Below are positions 24,476-34,956 of a DNA stretch of 54,415 nucleotides, piece after piece. The position numbers and the translations under genes are program-made. The stretch comes from Chara braunii (taxonomy: Eukaryota; Streptophyta; Charophyceae; Charales; Characeae), in NCBI GenBank assembly GCA_003427395.1, contig BFEA01000181.1, positions 1,021,442 to 1,075,856 on the forward strand. The letters are read 5' to 3'. The notes beneath the pieces were generated by a model, which had not been told where the DNA came from, did not search any database, and saw only the letters and a program-made list of their open reading frames with translations. Each line of letters opens with the position of its first letter. Positions within the stretch are counted from its first letter, which is position 1.

Positions 24476-25318
24476 TCAACGTTGCTCCTCCAGATACGCA
24501 AACCGACCCTCCCATCCCGGCAAAGTCTGCAGTCGGTCCTCCTCCTCTTTGTCCAGCTGGGCATCTCGCTCCTCCGCGGTCTCCGCACGGTCCCGCACAT
24601 CAAAGTCGTTGGTACGGAGCTCCAACGGCGAGGCACCGCCCTGTCTCGGGGCACTAAAATCCCTCAAGCCCCCACCTGATCCCCCGATGTCAAAGTCGTT
24701 GGTACGGAGCTCCGACGGCGAGCGGGGGAGGAGACCGGCGCCGGATGGAGTCCTCTCCACGTCCGGCATGTCCACAGGCCTCGCCCCCTCACAATCCTCG
24801 CTATCATGCATCCGCTGTCTCTCTGCTGCCGACGCCAACCTCGCCGAACGCCTCTCCGGCTGGGGTGGTCCCGTAGTCCGATGATGAGCGGGAGAGTACC
24901 GACGATCCTGATGGGGCACCTCCTCCTCTTCGTCCTCCCTCTCCGACTCGCTGTCGCTCCTGACCTCCCAACGTCTGCGGGTCTGCCGAAGGCCCCGAAG
25001 TGGCTCCTGCTCCTCGACGTCCTCGTCGCCACGTGGACGTCGTCCACGACGATCACCGACTCTGCCGATGGCACTGGCCTGTCCACCCGACGGCACATCG
25101 TCAGTGATGACGGATGTGTGTGGAGCCATGCCGTCAGGTCCTCCACGGTAAGTGAAATACACCCGCTCCGCCGTCGCGTCACCACTGATGGGCGCGTCAT
25201 CATCGTCCGTCCACTGGTCGTCGGACGTGTCGTCGTCCGCATCAACGTCCGGAGTGCTGCCAGCCCCTGCAGTGTACTCCAGCCATGGTCGTAGCTCCGT
25301 CACCCTCTTGCCGAACAC
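24476..25318 (-). CDS. Acidic, disordered region of the hAT transposase
   Basis: A 280-residue open stretch begins FGKRVTELRPWLEYTAGAG and is dominated by Asp, Glu, Arg and Ser. It contains DDDTSDDQWTDDDDAP, a probable disordered acidic patch, and PERRSARLASAAERQ, a basic patch that could bind DNA. The short motif ELRTNDFD appears twice, 90 bp apart (coding bases near 24600 and 24690), suggesting a small internal duplication. It follows the dimerisation domain in the minus-strand order, so it is the C-terminal extension of the transposase. Function inferred only from position. Confidence 0.6.
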   Translation of the reverse strand: MFGKRVTELRPWLEYTAGAGSTPDVDADDDTSDDQWTDDDDAPISGDATAERVYFTYRGGPDGMAPHTSVITDDVPSGGQASAIGRVGDRRGRRPRGDEDVEEQEPLRGLRQTRRRWEVRSDSESEREDEEEEVPHQDRRYSPAHHRTTGPPQPERRSARLASAAERQRMHDSEDCEGARPVDMPDVERTPSGAGLLPRSPSELRTNDFDIGGSGGGLRDFSAPRQGGASPLELRTNDFDVRDRAETAEERDAQLDKEEEDRLQTLPGWEGRFAYLEEQR

Positions 25319-25362
25319 GTCCTGAACCAGGTCGGCTTTGGACGGTCAGCAGGCATGGAAAG

Positions 25363-26360
25363 CTACGACCTGACGCTCGATGTCCTCCTCGCTAACACTG
25401 CCAGCAGGTCACGCTCCCCAGACCTCGGGCTCCACGTCTCCCTCGTCGTCCTCCTCCCCTCCCGCCTTCCCCTCCTGACCGGTCCCCATAACCCACGGCA
25501 ACACGTAGCCACCACCCTGCTGCGTGCACGCAGCCAGTTTGAGATTGGTGGCAATCTCAACCAGTTGTGCTAGCTTGGCAAACCCAAGCTTGCTGCGCCT
25601 CGCCGTGTTGATGCGCTCGTGCTACGCCCAGTTTCTCTTCGCAGGAGAGGCGGACGTCCACAAGTGCATCACACGGATCGCGATGGTACGCAACTCAGGG
25701 GGATGACGTCCGTGAGCAAACCACCACGCCGCGCAACGCTCGGTCTCGCAGTTCCCCCGACAATCGTCCGCCTCGGCATCGAACAGCTGCCGATCTCCCC
25801 AATCTCCCTGCCTCTAGTGGAAATACCTCATCTGGTCACGCACGGTCCTGTACAGTCTGCCGACCGGATTGCCGCCGGTCTGTACGAGCAGAAATCTATC
25901 ACACTCCTCGACCACACGGGCGTCGTCACTGGTCGTCTGCAACGACTCATAATATCGAAGGGACCGTCGACGAGGGTTGAGGAGGTGTGCCGCGGCATGT
26001 GCGGGCTCGAGCATGTGGAGGTTGCGGATGGCAACCTCGACCACGCACGGCTCGACCATGTCCGTTGGCACATCCGCTCTCCTCATCAACTTCAGCAGAT
26101 GCTGACTTCACTCGTACACGATGGACATCATCATCCCCCCTCTATCCATCCTCCTCAGTAGCTGGTGGACGGGCGCCATAACGTGGATGGCATAGTCAAC
26201 ACATCGCCAGAACTCCCCAACGTGGATCTGCTGCTGCATCCACTGCGCCTGGGCGAGAAGCCTGCGCTCCCACGGGATGCGAGCCCACGCGTCGTCGTGC
26301 AGCATGGTCTCTAGCACGTCTCGCCGGCCTTTGAGACACGTCAACATCAAGAAAACCAAT
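25363..26360 (-). pseudogene. hAT transposase, C-terminal catalytic and dimerisation region
   Basis: Reading on the minus strand from about 26360, MVFLMLTCLKGRRDVLETML, ERRLLAQAQWMQQQIHVGEF and RRSLRYYESLQTTSDDARVV precede a TAG at about 25814-25816. The same reading continues towards the hAT C-terminal dimerisation domain, visible as RTIAIRVMHLWTSASPAKRN and KLAQLVEIATNLKLAACTQQ, with a second TAG at 25622-25624. In hAT proteins this helical domain mediates multimer formation. The two in-frame stops make it non-functional unless they are sequencing errors. The link to the upstream exon crosses a frame change at 26360-26450. Confidence 0.7.
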
Positions 26361-26449
26361 GCAAATCAGGTCTCAACGGGCTCGACGAGCATGACGCGAG
26401 GGCTCATCCTCCTGAAAAGGGCGTGAGCAACGCCGTGCGATTTAATAAA

Positions 26450-27105
26450 TCACACTAATGTTCGGACACGGATGATGGTCTCCTTAACCCACCCCACTCG
26501 CGTCCCGACATCTGGCAACATCAAGTTGCAGACGTGGGTGGAGCAAGGAAGCCAAGTGATACTCCTAATGTCCGCGTCAGGGTCTGTGGCGAATCTGCGG
26601 GCCGCCGCCGTATAGTTACTGGCGGAGTCCGTGCAGAAGCCGATCACGTCCTTTGCAGGAAAGGACAAGATGATGGTCCACCACCTGCGATACACGACAT
26701 CCGTCGTATCATGGACAGACCCATCACGTGCGACGGTGGCGTACAGCAGGGCGCCGTTTGCACCCCCGGCCAAGAAGTTCACGAGCGGCTTGCCGCTACG
26801 CGACTTCCTTCCGTCGGAGAGGATGGTGGCACCGATGTGCTGGAAAGCGGAGTGCACCTCGCTCACCATCGACGCTACCTTCGTCCTCTGCGAAGGGATC
26901 CCGACGCCCGCTGTAACCCTGTACGAGGGAAACTGGAACCGAACTGTGCGGGGTACTCTCTCTGCCGCCCGACGAACCCTCTGGAACTCCGGCACTCGGA
27001 AGGCGTTGAATGGCAACCCCTTCGCATAGATCCACTGCAGCCACACGTCTGAGAACTTGGCCAACTTCTCCTTGTCGTACGAGAGAAGGTTAACCGACCC
27101 CCCAT
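26450..27105 (-). pseudogene. hAT transposase, DUF659 / RNase H-like exon
   Basis: About 205 residues (reading from 27064 downwards) show the usual marks of the hAT DUF659 catalytic region. The first is ILSDGRKSRSGKPLVNFLA, whose aspartate (26813-26815) is the expected first catalytic residue. Next comes FCTDSASNYTAAAR, whose aspartate (26627-26629) is the expected second. Then comes WLPCSTHVCNLMLPDV, the conserved Cys/His segment. The usual tryptophan after the first Asp-Gly is replaced by Arg here. An AT-rich stretch upstream (27110-27480) looks like an intron. The frame ends in TLV-stop at 26450 where related proteins continue. Confidence 0.85.
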
Positions 27106-27109
27106 TTTT

Positions 27110-27480
27110 CAGGTCAATTTATAAGAAAACCATAAGGCCATATCAAGCAAACTCCACACCAATGTATAGAGTGCACTTCTTACTAACATATTTAAAAAAA
27201 AAAAACAAATAAAAAAAATTAAAAACACATAAAACAGCAACCCAAAAGTGCATTTTCAGGCAATTTTGGCATGAAACACGTCATCCAAATTTCAGGATTT
27301 TCGGGCCTCCCAACAGCACAAATTCTAATAACCCAAATAATACCAAATTTGGCAGACAGGAACCTTAAACCAAAACAAAAACAGGCAAAAAAAAAACAAA
27401 CAAAAAAACAAAAAATTTGACCCCCAAACCTAATTTCAGTTTTGGTCCCATTAGTCAGGAGCTGAAAATGGAGGTCCCCA
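27110..27480 (-). other. Probable intron of the hAT transposase gene
   Basis: AT-rich, A/T-homopolymer-rich sequence separates two GC-rich coding stretches of the same minus-strand gene. The preceding coding piece ends around EEMYDKQ and the next begins around KEKLAKFSDVWLQWIY. A possible donor is ATG/GTTAAT near 27480. I could not pick the acceptor with confidence. Confidence 0.55.
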
Positions 27481-28494
27481 TTAACCATTTGTTTGTCGTA
27501 CATCTCCTCGATCGTCATTTGTCGTGCCCTCTTCTCCCTCATCGTGTCCTGCACGTCGACGTCCTCCTCCCCCACTTTCCTCTTCTTCCTCTCGCGCGGT
27601 CCAACTCAGGTCGTGAGGCCCTCGCAGCGTGACCCGCTGGCCCAACCCCTCTCGACGTCATCACTACCTCATCCCTTGGTAGGTCAGGGCCTCTTATGCG
27701 TCGCCTCGCATCACTGCCTCGCCGACCCCACCCTGGCCCCCCTCCTACTTATCGAGGACGTCCTGAATCTCGTCCCTCTCTGCCTCGTCCGTCCGTGGCT
27801 GCTGCCCACCCACGGGCGCTCTCGTATCCCGTATCCCCTCCTCTGCCATCCACCTCTGCACCCGCCGAGTAGTGTTGTCCGCAAACTTGTAGTCGGTGCC
27901 GTTCCAGAGATCCACGAGAACTCTCATCCCCGCATCCTTGCAGTACTTCGGCTGCGTGAAATGGCGAGCGGCCTTCGTCGCGTTCCCCTGCCAGACGTGG
28001 CTGCAAAAGTTGCAACGCAACTTCCGGTCCCCATGCATCTTCGACTGGTCCCCCACAAGTTGGCCCGTGGTGACGAAGTTCCAGACCAAGTTGCCCCGCC
28101 TCAACCTCGCCATCTCCCTGTCAGACTGTGGGATGAACCCCCCACCCGCAGACCCCCCTGCACCGCTGGTTCCCTCACCCCCCGTCATCGTCCCCGAACT
28201 CCCTATGCTGCTATGCACAGCTAACTCCGAGCGTCTAAGTCCTCGGCCCGTCCGTCGATGTCGTTGTTCGCTCCACACCGTAGATGAAGTCCTCGCCACC
28301 CGCTTGGAAAACGGCCCCCTGCTGGTAACCTTGCGGCCCCCCACCCCGAACAGCCCGCCGGCCCGCCCTAGGGGTCGGGGGCCCGCGGCCATGGCCCCTC
28401 CCGACGTCTTGGCGAGTTCGGCCGTTTTGGTCGAATTCGGCCGAGTTCGGTCGAGTTCGGTCGAGTTCGGTTGAGTTCGGTCGAGTTCGGCCAC
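27481..28494 (-). CDS. hAT transposase, N-terminal BED zinc finger region
   Basis: The frame from 28494 is open to 27745. It includes a low-complexity N-terminus made from the GAGTTCGGTC repeats (reads AELDRT/NSTELDRT), so the true start is more likely the Met at 28188 (MTGGEGTSGAGG) or 28392. The BED zinc finger is clear: KLRCNFCSHVWQGNATKAARH with Cys pairs at 28012-28014 and 28003-28005, then HFTQPKYC. BED fingers bind DNA and are typical of hAT transposases. A second coding piece at about 27488-27575 (EEDVDVQDTMREKRARQMTI) links this to the catalytic exon, with a frame change or short intron between. Confidence 0.8.
28432..28492 (+). repeat. 10-bp GAGTTCGGTC subterminal repeats of the hAT element
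   Basis: About six units of GAGTTCGGTC (with GAGTTCGGCC and GAGTTCGGTT variants) lie in tandem just upstream of the transposase coding start. Similar words occur near the left end (22048-22060). Clustered short repeats near hAT ends are known transposase binding sites; the role here is inferred. Confidence 0.75.
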
Positions 28495-28627
28495 GGACGG
28501 GCACTAAAATCGCCGCGCGACGGTGGCGACTGACTCGGACCGAGCAGCGGCCGCGCGGCGATGGGGTCCGACTTGGACCGAGCGGCCAAGAGGCGTCGCG
28601 GCGAGTTAGGGACTGCAAAAAAAAAAA

Positions 28628-28780
28628 TCTCTCTCTCTCTCTCTCTTTATCTCTCTCGCCTCCTGGTACGCGCGCACGAGCCACGTGACGAGAAAGAAGA
28701 AGAAGAAGGAAAAAAATAAAAGAAGAAGAAGAAGAAGAAGAAGAAAAAAAAAAAAAAAAATGAAAGAAGAAGAAGAAGAA

Positions 28781-28812
<32 letters not shown>

Positions 28813-28947
28813 CTCTCTCTCTCATCCTCCTTCATTACTCCGTGGCTGAGCTCCGCGGCTATGGCCTTCTTCTTCTTCTTCGTTGGACCACACAACGATC
28901 TTCACAGGTACGTGACAACCAATCTTGTCTCTCTCTCTCTCTCTTTG

Positions 28948-29000
<53 letters not shown>

Positions 29001-29073
29001 GCTAGCACCAATGGGCCATGGCGGCGGCACAGCTAGACAACGGCAACAGCATCAACTGTTGCCGAAGAAGAAG

Positions 29074-29140
<67 letters not shown>
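28628..29140. repeat. CT and GAA microsatellites next to the gap
   Basis: (CT)n tracts at 28628-28650, 28782-28823, 28928-28994 and 29076-29140 alternate with a GAA-rich tract at 28690-28780. The last (CT)n runs directly into the gap. They account for the serine/leucine and arginine/glutamate open frames in this region. Confidence 0.9.
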
Positions 29141-29597
29141 NNNNNNNNNNNNNNNNNNNNNNNNNNNNNNNNNNNNNNNNNNNNNNNNNNNNNNNNNNNN
29201 NNNNNNNNNNNNNNNNNNNNNNNNNNNNNNNNNNNNNNNNNNNNNNNNNNNNNNNNNNNNNNNNNNNNNNNNNNNNNNNNNNNNNNNNNNNNNNNNNNNN
29301 NNNNNNNNNNNNNNNNNNNNNNNNNNNNNNNNNNNNNNNNNNNNNNNNNNNNNNNNNNNNNNNNNNNNNNNNNNNNNNNNNNNNNNNNNNNNNNNNNNNN
29401 NNNNNNNNNNNNNNNNNNNNNNNNNNNNNNNNNNNNNNNNNNNNNNNNNNNNNNNNNNNNNNNNNNNNNNNNNNNNNNNNNNNNNNNNNNNNNNNNNNNN
29501 NNNNNNNNNNNNNNNNNNNNNNNNNNNNNNNNNNNNNNNNNNNNNNNNNNNNNNNNNNNNNNNNNNNNNNNNNNNNNNNNNNNNNNNNNNNNNNNNN
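29141..29597. other. Assembly gap (457 N)
   Basis: All bases are undetermined. The gap lies inside the hAT element and is bordered by a (CT)n microsatellite on the left and a T-run on the right, so the true length is probably unknown. Confidence 1.
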
Positions 29598-29836
29598 TTT
29601 TTTCCCCTCTTTTTTTTTTGGTTTCGTTTTTTTTTTTCACGAGACCCGCAACATCGGACACCTGAAAAACAAATATGGGCATGTAGGGCTTTTTCAGCCC
29701 TGCACGCCCATTTTTTTTATTTTTATTTTTGTGCGAAAATATGGGAAAAAAAATGTTGCACCAAACTCGGTTGGCTGGCCGTGGCCGAACGACGGCCGAT
29801 TTTTCGACCCCGGCCGTGACCGGGCGTGCAACATAG

Positions 29837-29844
29837 TCGAAGAA
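29837..29844 (+). repeat. hAT target site duplication, right
   Basis: TCGAAGAA, identical to 22019-22026, follows the element's last bases (CAACATAG). Confidence 0.9.
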
Positions 29845-31170
29845 TGACGCTTTGGGAGAATAGGCCCCGCGAGATCTTGCTGCCGAACGAGATAGACAAC
29901 AGGGTGGAGATAAGTATGCCGACAAGGAATGGGGTGAGCAACCCGGTAATGGATTGGGTGGGAATAGAGCTGGTGGAAGATACAGTGTACCTAGTGGTGA
30001 AATTGGAATGGCGTACAAGAGGGGAATTCGGGGTCGTAAACTTAGATCTTCCGGGACACGTACATGCCACGTGTTCTCTGTACCTGTCGGAAGAAGGGTG
30101 GCACACCTTTAGAATCACCTTAGCGTCTGGGGGAGACCCTGTGCGAATGCTTGAGGGGGCTTGGCAACTAACCTGGCGAGAGAGGTTCAAATTCGTGGAT
30201 CCGAAGCAGGACGACGTAACGGTCAAAGTAAGCACCGTCATGGCAGAAACCTTTACCCCGCCAAACGAAATTGTATGAATGAGCCTGCCACCCTTTCTAC
30301 TAAGAGGAATGGGAGACATAGAATGGGTTGAGCAGGCGGTAGCTACACTTGCTAGGCTAAGTTTTGAAGAAACACAGTGTAGCAAGAATACTATCGGGTC
30401 TTCCTAGAAATGGGGTCATTTGAGGAAGAACAGGGATACGATTCATACGAAGTATTGTGCGTATTGCGTGCGGCTCTAACAACTAGACCAAGATCCCACT
30501 AGTAAGTGTTGAAACTATGTGGGGCGTCATTAGGCGCGAAGTCAGTTGTGGAATGACCTACATAGACGATGTCTATCGTTCATTCGAGCGACCAGATAAG
30601 GAGGCAGCCCAATAAGAAAAGGAAAGGAAAAACAAAAGTGGTGGAAAGGACGGGATAGGGGGCATGAGGACAACCAGAGAATGCCTGGGGCCATGTAAAT
30701 AATAAGAGGAATTTACTTTCTGTCTGAACCATGTAGGAATCCGCCAACTGGCGATGGCAACGAGACACACCCGAACGTCGTGACGATCCACGCACCCGCA
30801 ACCACCTACGGAGAGCGGTAACAGATGGGAAGTATCGCTCCCAGCAAGCTACGAGGTTCGAGGGATCGACGTAGAAAAGTGAGTTGTGACCTTGGGACGA
30901 AACCAAACCTTTATGATGGTGGAATGCCTATGGAGTGGCATGAGATTCAATAGGGGGTCAGGGGATGACCTGTACACCGACCTGAGGGTGAATGGAACCA
31001 TGTATCTACCTGAAACTATGTGGCACACGCTAGGGACCGAGATGGCACTAGGGCATGGGCTGCTGTCAATCTTTCGGAAAGCAACTAGGGCATTGAACTG
31101 GATAGGCCAAGAGATTCGGGGAAGGAGGAATGTAGGGTTGAGACCTCGGGTGGAAGTAGAAGGATGGTGA
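29845..31170 (+). pseudogene. Pre-gag ORF, 3' part, decayed
   Basis: The frame interrupted by the hAT element resumes at 29845 and runs to 30278: RPREILLPNEIDNRVEISMP, then VYLVVKLEWRTRGEFGVVNL, then SLYLSEEGWHTFRITLASGG. A second open piece, 30886-31170, contains NGTMYLPETMWHTLGTEMAL. Alternating hydrophobic residues suggest beta-rich modules, and the YL-x4-WHT motif is repeated. No known domain is recognised. The piece between (30280-30880) has stops and shifts. It precedes gag by about 1 kb and may be an accessory or capsid-like retroelement protein, or captured sequence. Confidence 0.5.
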
Positions 31171-32160
31171 AAGTTTAGAGCCTCAATGACAGGATTGCGG
31201 TGTCGAGTACCCCATTTTATGATAAACCTGGTATTCGGGAGCCTCACAAGGGCAAGGAACCCGGTGAATGCAACTTTAACTTGGATAACCATTTCCATCC
31301 GCAGACGACGGGAATGTTTTACGATGTCTCGATAAAACACAGACTGTTTTAGAGAAATAGGATCCGGGAATTGCTAGAGCTCATCGAGATTCTGATAGTT
31401 GGGATACCAAAGCTAGCTTACGAAGAATATGAGCCAATAATTATTAGGGAAATAGGGATGGGTGAAAACTACCTTGCAAGGGTGGCTAGCCTGTTCGCAG
31501 AGCTTGTTGAACAGGACGCTCCTGAGGAACCGGTGTGAGAAAACATCGGGGAAGGTGGCAAATGTGAATTCTAGCTATGAAGTGCTAAACAAAAGCAAGA
31601 ATGGCGATATGCGGGAGATAGCAGTTGGAGTCCTACTCTAGTTAAGGGTGTGTTAGAAAAGGACTAGGATGGCCGCTACTACCGAGGGCGCTAGAGGTGT
31701 CCAAAGGTTGGGGAGGCAAAATATCGTCTCCAAAAGAGCGACCCACCCGCTATGGACACGCCACGTTAGAACCGATGAGCGGCGGTGACAAAATGCCAAC
31801 CCATAGCGGCAGGCTTTCCGGCAGGGAAGGCAAGCGATACCCGCAAATCGAGAAAAGGAGGGCAGATCTGTTACGACCACCACATGGCAAAGATGGCAAG
31901 ACTATGAAACCAGTAGTAAGCCTTAGGGCCTAGAAATCCTAAGAACTGAGAACAACCGGCCATTTCGGGAAAAACAAAAAATTCTATGTGCAGGATTAGA
32001 AAAGGACAGCGACAAAGGAAAAAGCACGGAGTCTAAGAAGCAAGGGGAGTCAGGGCATAGAAAAGGATGTAGAGCAGAATGATGGGTCCGTGAGGGACCG
32101 AGAGTCGACGAATCTGCAAGGTACTAAGAAGGAAGGAAGAAAGTTACAACCGGGGAAAGC
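31171..32160 (+). other. Degenerate region between the pre-gag ORF and gag
   Basis: Short open pieces only, for example a 78-residue frame at 31697-31933 with PTHSGRLSGREGKRYPQIEK. The G-rich, coding-like composition continues from both sides, so this is probably more of the same ORF or the gag N-terminus with many lesions. Confidence 0.35.
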
Positions 32161-33522
32161 TTGGGAAAAACCGAAGGGGACAAGCGAGGAACTCAGGAAA
32201 CTAGGGGGGATAGGGATAAAGGCGGCCCGACACCAATAGCGTCGGAAGGCACACTGTCAAAGAAGATAAGGCTAACGGAAGTCCATAACAAATTAGCCGA
32301 GATAGAAAGAAGAATGGCGGAGTACAAGGCAAAACTGATGGAAGAAATTATGAATGAACGCGAGGGGGATTTTAGCAGGGAAAGGTCGCATGAGGAACAA
32401 GAGGCAAACCAAGGGCGAGGAAGTCCGGATGATGTCATACAAAGGAGGAAAGATAGGACGAGGGAGCGCAGGGAGACGCCAACTAAGAAAGGGCAAGAGA
32501 GAACGAAATCGTCGGAAAAGGAGGCAGAAAAAGCCACCAACCCGCCTGCCATAGACAGCGGGACAAGTCAACCACTGACCTCTCCCGTATTTGCAAGAGG
32601 ATGCGAATGACTTTGGAGCTTGAAAGAAAGGGTGCTAGGCTGGTTCGACCCGGAAGGGACGGTGAAGGCTGGAGAAGGGGTGGAAACTGGTAAGGAAGAG
32701 CAAGGCTCCGACACCGCCGGTGGGACAGGAGGAATTGAGGGGGGACATAGAAAAATGGAGGCTTCCCTCACACATGCGCTAAATAAAAATCAGGGGTATC
32801 TTGCGGATGCCAAGAAGAAGCTGACATTCGATGGAGCAAATATCATGAAATTTCTGATACACAGCGAGAACTTAGTAGCACTACTAAGATGGAGTGAGGA
32901 AGAAAAGATGGAGCACCGAGGGCAGCATGTTTCGCTAAACCTAGGAAGGGACATAATGACCATCGTCGCCATTAGCAGATCCTGGAAGGAGGCCCGGGAC
33001 GTAATGATGAGGAAATACCTAGCAGCTGAGAAGATGGCTACAGAGACAGAGTTGGCTGCGGTGCAAAGAAAAAACTTTGCAACGTATAACAATTTCCTAA
33101 GGGAATTCACCCTCGTGGCGTTGCGAATCCCGGGGTTAACTGACCGTATAATGAGTAAGTACTTCCTCAGACAATTCACTGAGTTTGATAAAGATAAGAT
33201 CCTATCAGCTTACCAACAAACCACGAAGTTTATGAATATGCGGGACGTCGACTTTGGCACCGTAACAGACATTGCCGAGAAGATGGTTGTAACCGACTCA
33301 TTGGCTGTGCTAAAGGAAGGAGAGGTCATAGACTTAACCGATAAGACGAGTGATAAGCTAAAAAGAGGGATAGAGAGTCTGCATGAGCGAGTCCACGGAG
33401 TAGATGGCAAGATTGAAAGGGTGGAAAACACGTTCATGGTAATGCAGGCCCAAGTAACGCAAACTCAGGAGGCTCGACCCCCCCTCCCACCAAGAAGTTG
33501 TGGCTCCGACAGGGATAGCTAA
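32161..33522 (+). pseudogene. gag: Ty3/gypsy gag, N-terminal and capsid region
   Basis: One frame runs from 32161 to 33522, broken by a single TGA at 32608-32610. The first part is a charged coiled-coil-like region (TEVHNKLAEIERRMAEYKAK). From 32755 comes a retrotransposon gag/capsid pattern: YLADAKKKLTFDGANIMKFL, SWKEARDVMMRKYLAAEKMA and NNFLREFTLVALRIPGLTDR. A predicted helix near 33360-33450 (IESLHERVHGVDGKIERVEN) follows. The capsid domain builds the virus-like particle. The family call rests on position before the zinc knuckle and pol and on the helical SW-x-E-A motif. Confidence 0.75.
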
Positions 33523-33534
33523 TCGAGGGTTCAA

Positions 33535-34016
33535 CAGAAGGGATCCGACCAGGGAACAGTGCAAATACTATACGTTGGTCGGACACTTCGTACGAGCATG
33601 TCCAAGGCTTAACCACGATATCATGCACAAAAGATGCTCTAGGACGTTACGAGGGGAAATCATAGGCCCCTGAGGAGAGAAAGTGAATTGGAACTCCCCG
33701 AGAGGGATGCGCCAGGCCATGATTGCACTTAACAACCGTGACGTCGCTACAGTAGAAGCCGAGCCAGTGGTGGAACTCGCATGGGAACAGGCACGAGGAC
33801 GCGGGTCGCAAGTCAACTTTATCTTAGAAAATGACGGCCGAGATAGGGTGAACGTGACCACCCGATAGCGAACAGCAGAAAGGAAGGTCGTACGGGACGC
33901 AATTATACAAGATGCAGGGCATGGCTCGGGAGCGCCACAAGAAACGAAGGCGCAAGAACAAGAGACGGTTTACGGAAGCCTAGAGAGGAGGCCCCGATAA
34001 ACAAAGCAACCTCAGT
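33535..34016 (+). pseudogene. gag: Ty3/gypsy gag zinc knuckle and gag-pol linker
   Basis: After a frameshift from the capsid region, the new frame has REQCKYYTLVGHFVRACP (33551-33604). This is a CCHC nucleocapsid knuckle in which the second cysteine is tyrosine (TAT at 33569-33571, one change from TGT), so zinc binding should be lost. Downstream, MNWNSPRGMRQAMIALNNRD and WEQARGRGSQVNFILENDGR lie in the same frame, with a TGA near 33672 and a TAG near 33866. Confidence 0.75.
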
Positions 34017-34020
34017 CAAG

Positions 34021-34323
34021 AAAAAATTTCGGTATCAGATTTCCATCCTGACTATGCCCGAGATTGACGACACCCTTAGCAAGCTGCGAGGGACTATGGT
34101 GTCGGTCTCATTTCAAACCAGGTTACAAGCAAGCGCAAGGCTCCTGAGAGATCTTAGGCAGCCACTGACGAGGTGAAGAGTTGAAGTAGAAGAAGAACCG
34201 GAACAGCAAGAAGAAGAAAAGGAAGAGGAGGCACCGCGAGAAGTCCCTGACCTCCAAAGGATTCTCGGGGACCTGAAAGACCTAGAGAAGGCCTTCACAG
34301 ACATTCGACTAAGCCCACTAGAC
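34021..34323 (+). pseudogene. Gag-pol linker, acidic
   Basis: The piece reads into a Glu-rich stretch (EVEEEPEQQEEEKEEEAPRE) followed by RILGDLKDLEKAFTDIRL and a stop at about 34323. It lies between the zinc knuckle and the protease and is probably a disordered linker of the polyprotein. Confidence 0.45.
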
Positions 34324-34341
34324 TGAGAGGGAGGCGAAGTT

Positions 34342-34956
34342 ATGAGGGCGCCACCCGGAATGAAGCTTAGTTTTCATGCGCTGTTGGTGGGCAAGCTGAA
34401 AGCCCAGATTGGAAGTCACCACACTGATGCGCTGGTAGATGGATGGGCTGAAATCACGCTCTTTAGGAAAGATTTCGCAAAGATTACGGGATGTCCAATA
34501 AACAAGGAGACAACTAGAAGCATCTGTGGGGCAGGCAGGGAAATACCATTCTCCGGGTATTTTACTAAGTGTGCAGTCAAGGTCGGGGTTAAGGAATTCA
34601 TTTGGTCGTTCCAACGGATGACTGTCATGGATGAAATGGACCACGACATAATCCTTGGGAGACCTTGGTTCACAAATGTGGAAATGATAGGAATGCACCT
34701 GCATGATGGGACATACATGGTAAACATAGAAGATTCGGTGACGGGACGTGGGGAGTTGCTCCGTCTCATCGGGACGGGGGGTGACACACCAAAAGGGAAG
34801 TTGGGGACATGGTCACCATCGTTCGAGGAAAGTGTCAGAAAGAGGGTCTTCGCACGAATGGAAGGAATTGGGGAAATGGTAGAAATTATGATCGAAGATA
34901 CTTTTAGCAAGAAAGAATGGATCAAGATGAGATTACCACAAAAAAAGCGGAGATAG
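34342..34956 (+). pseudogene. pol: Retroviral-type aspartic protease
   Basis: A 204-residue open frame. The active-site region reads DALVDGWAEITLF (Asp codon 34438-34440), where the family expects Asp-x-Gly, so the glycine after the catalytic Asp appears replaced by Trp. The C-terminal flap-end motif HDIILGRPWF (from 34641) is intact and typical of Ty3/gypsy proteases. This enzyme would cut the gag-pol polyprotein. The frame starts after a shift from the preceding linker and is followed by further shifts before RT. Confidence 0.75.

Larger units (their letters stand above)
22027..29836 (-). mobile_element. hAT DNA transposon, nested in the retroelement
   Basis: The element is 7810 bp including a 457-base gap. 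Its ends are imperfect inverted repeats (left CTATGTTTCCCC, right end read inwards CTATGTTGCACG, 9 of 12) and it is flanked by a perfect 8-bp duplication, TCGAAGAA. Subterminal zones at both ends are rich in GGCCGTGACCG and GAGTTCGGTC-like words, as expected for transposase binding sites. The transposase gene is on the minus strand. Deleting the element and one copy of the duplication joins the retroelement frame without a shift (22020 and 29838 are both in the same phase), so the insertion is later than the retroelement. 8-bp duplications are diagnostic for hAT together with the protein domains seen here. Confidence 0.93.

Noticed and set aside
23145-25294. Plus-strand frames opposite the hAT transposase tail
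   Set aside because: They are shadows of the GC-rich minus-strand gene and lack domains.
28861-29847. Long open frames crossing the N gap on both strands
   Set aside because: They consist of (CT)n translation and undetermined bases only.
30555-30590. YIDDVYRSF, resembling the reverse transcriptase YxDD motif
   Set aside because: None of the other RT motifs lie around it, and the true RT with YIDDN is at 35904.
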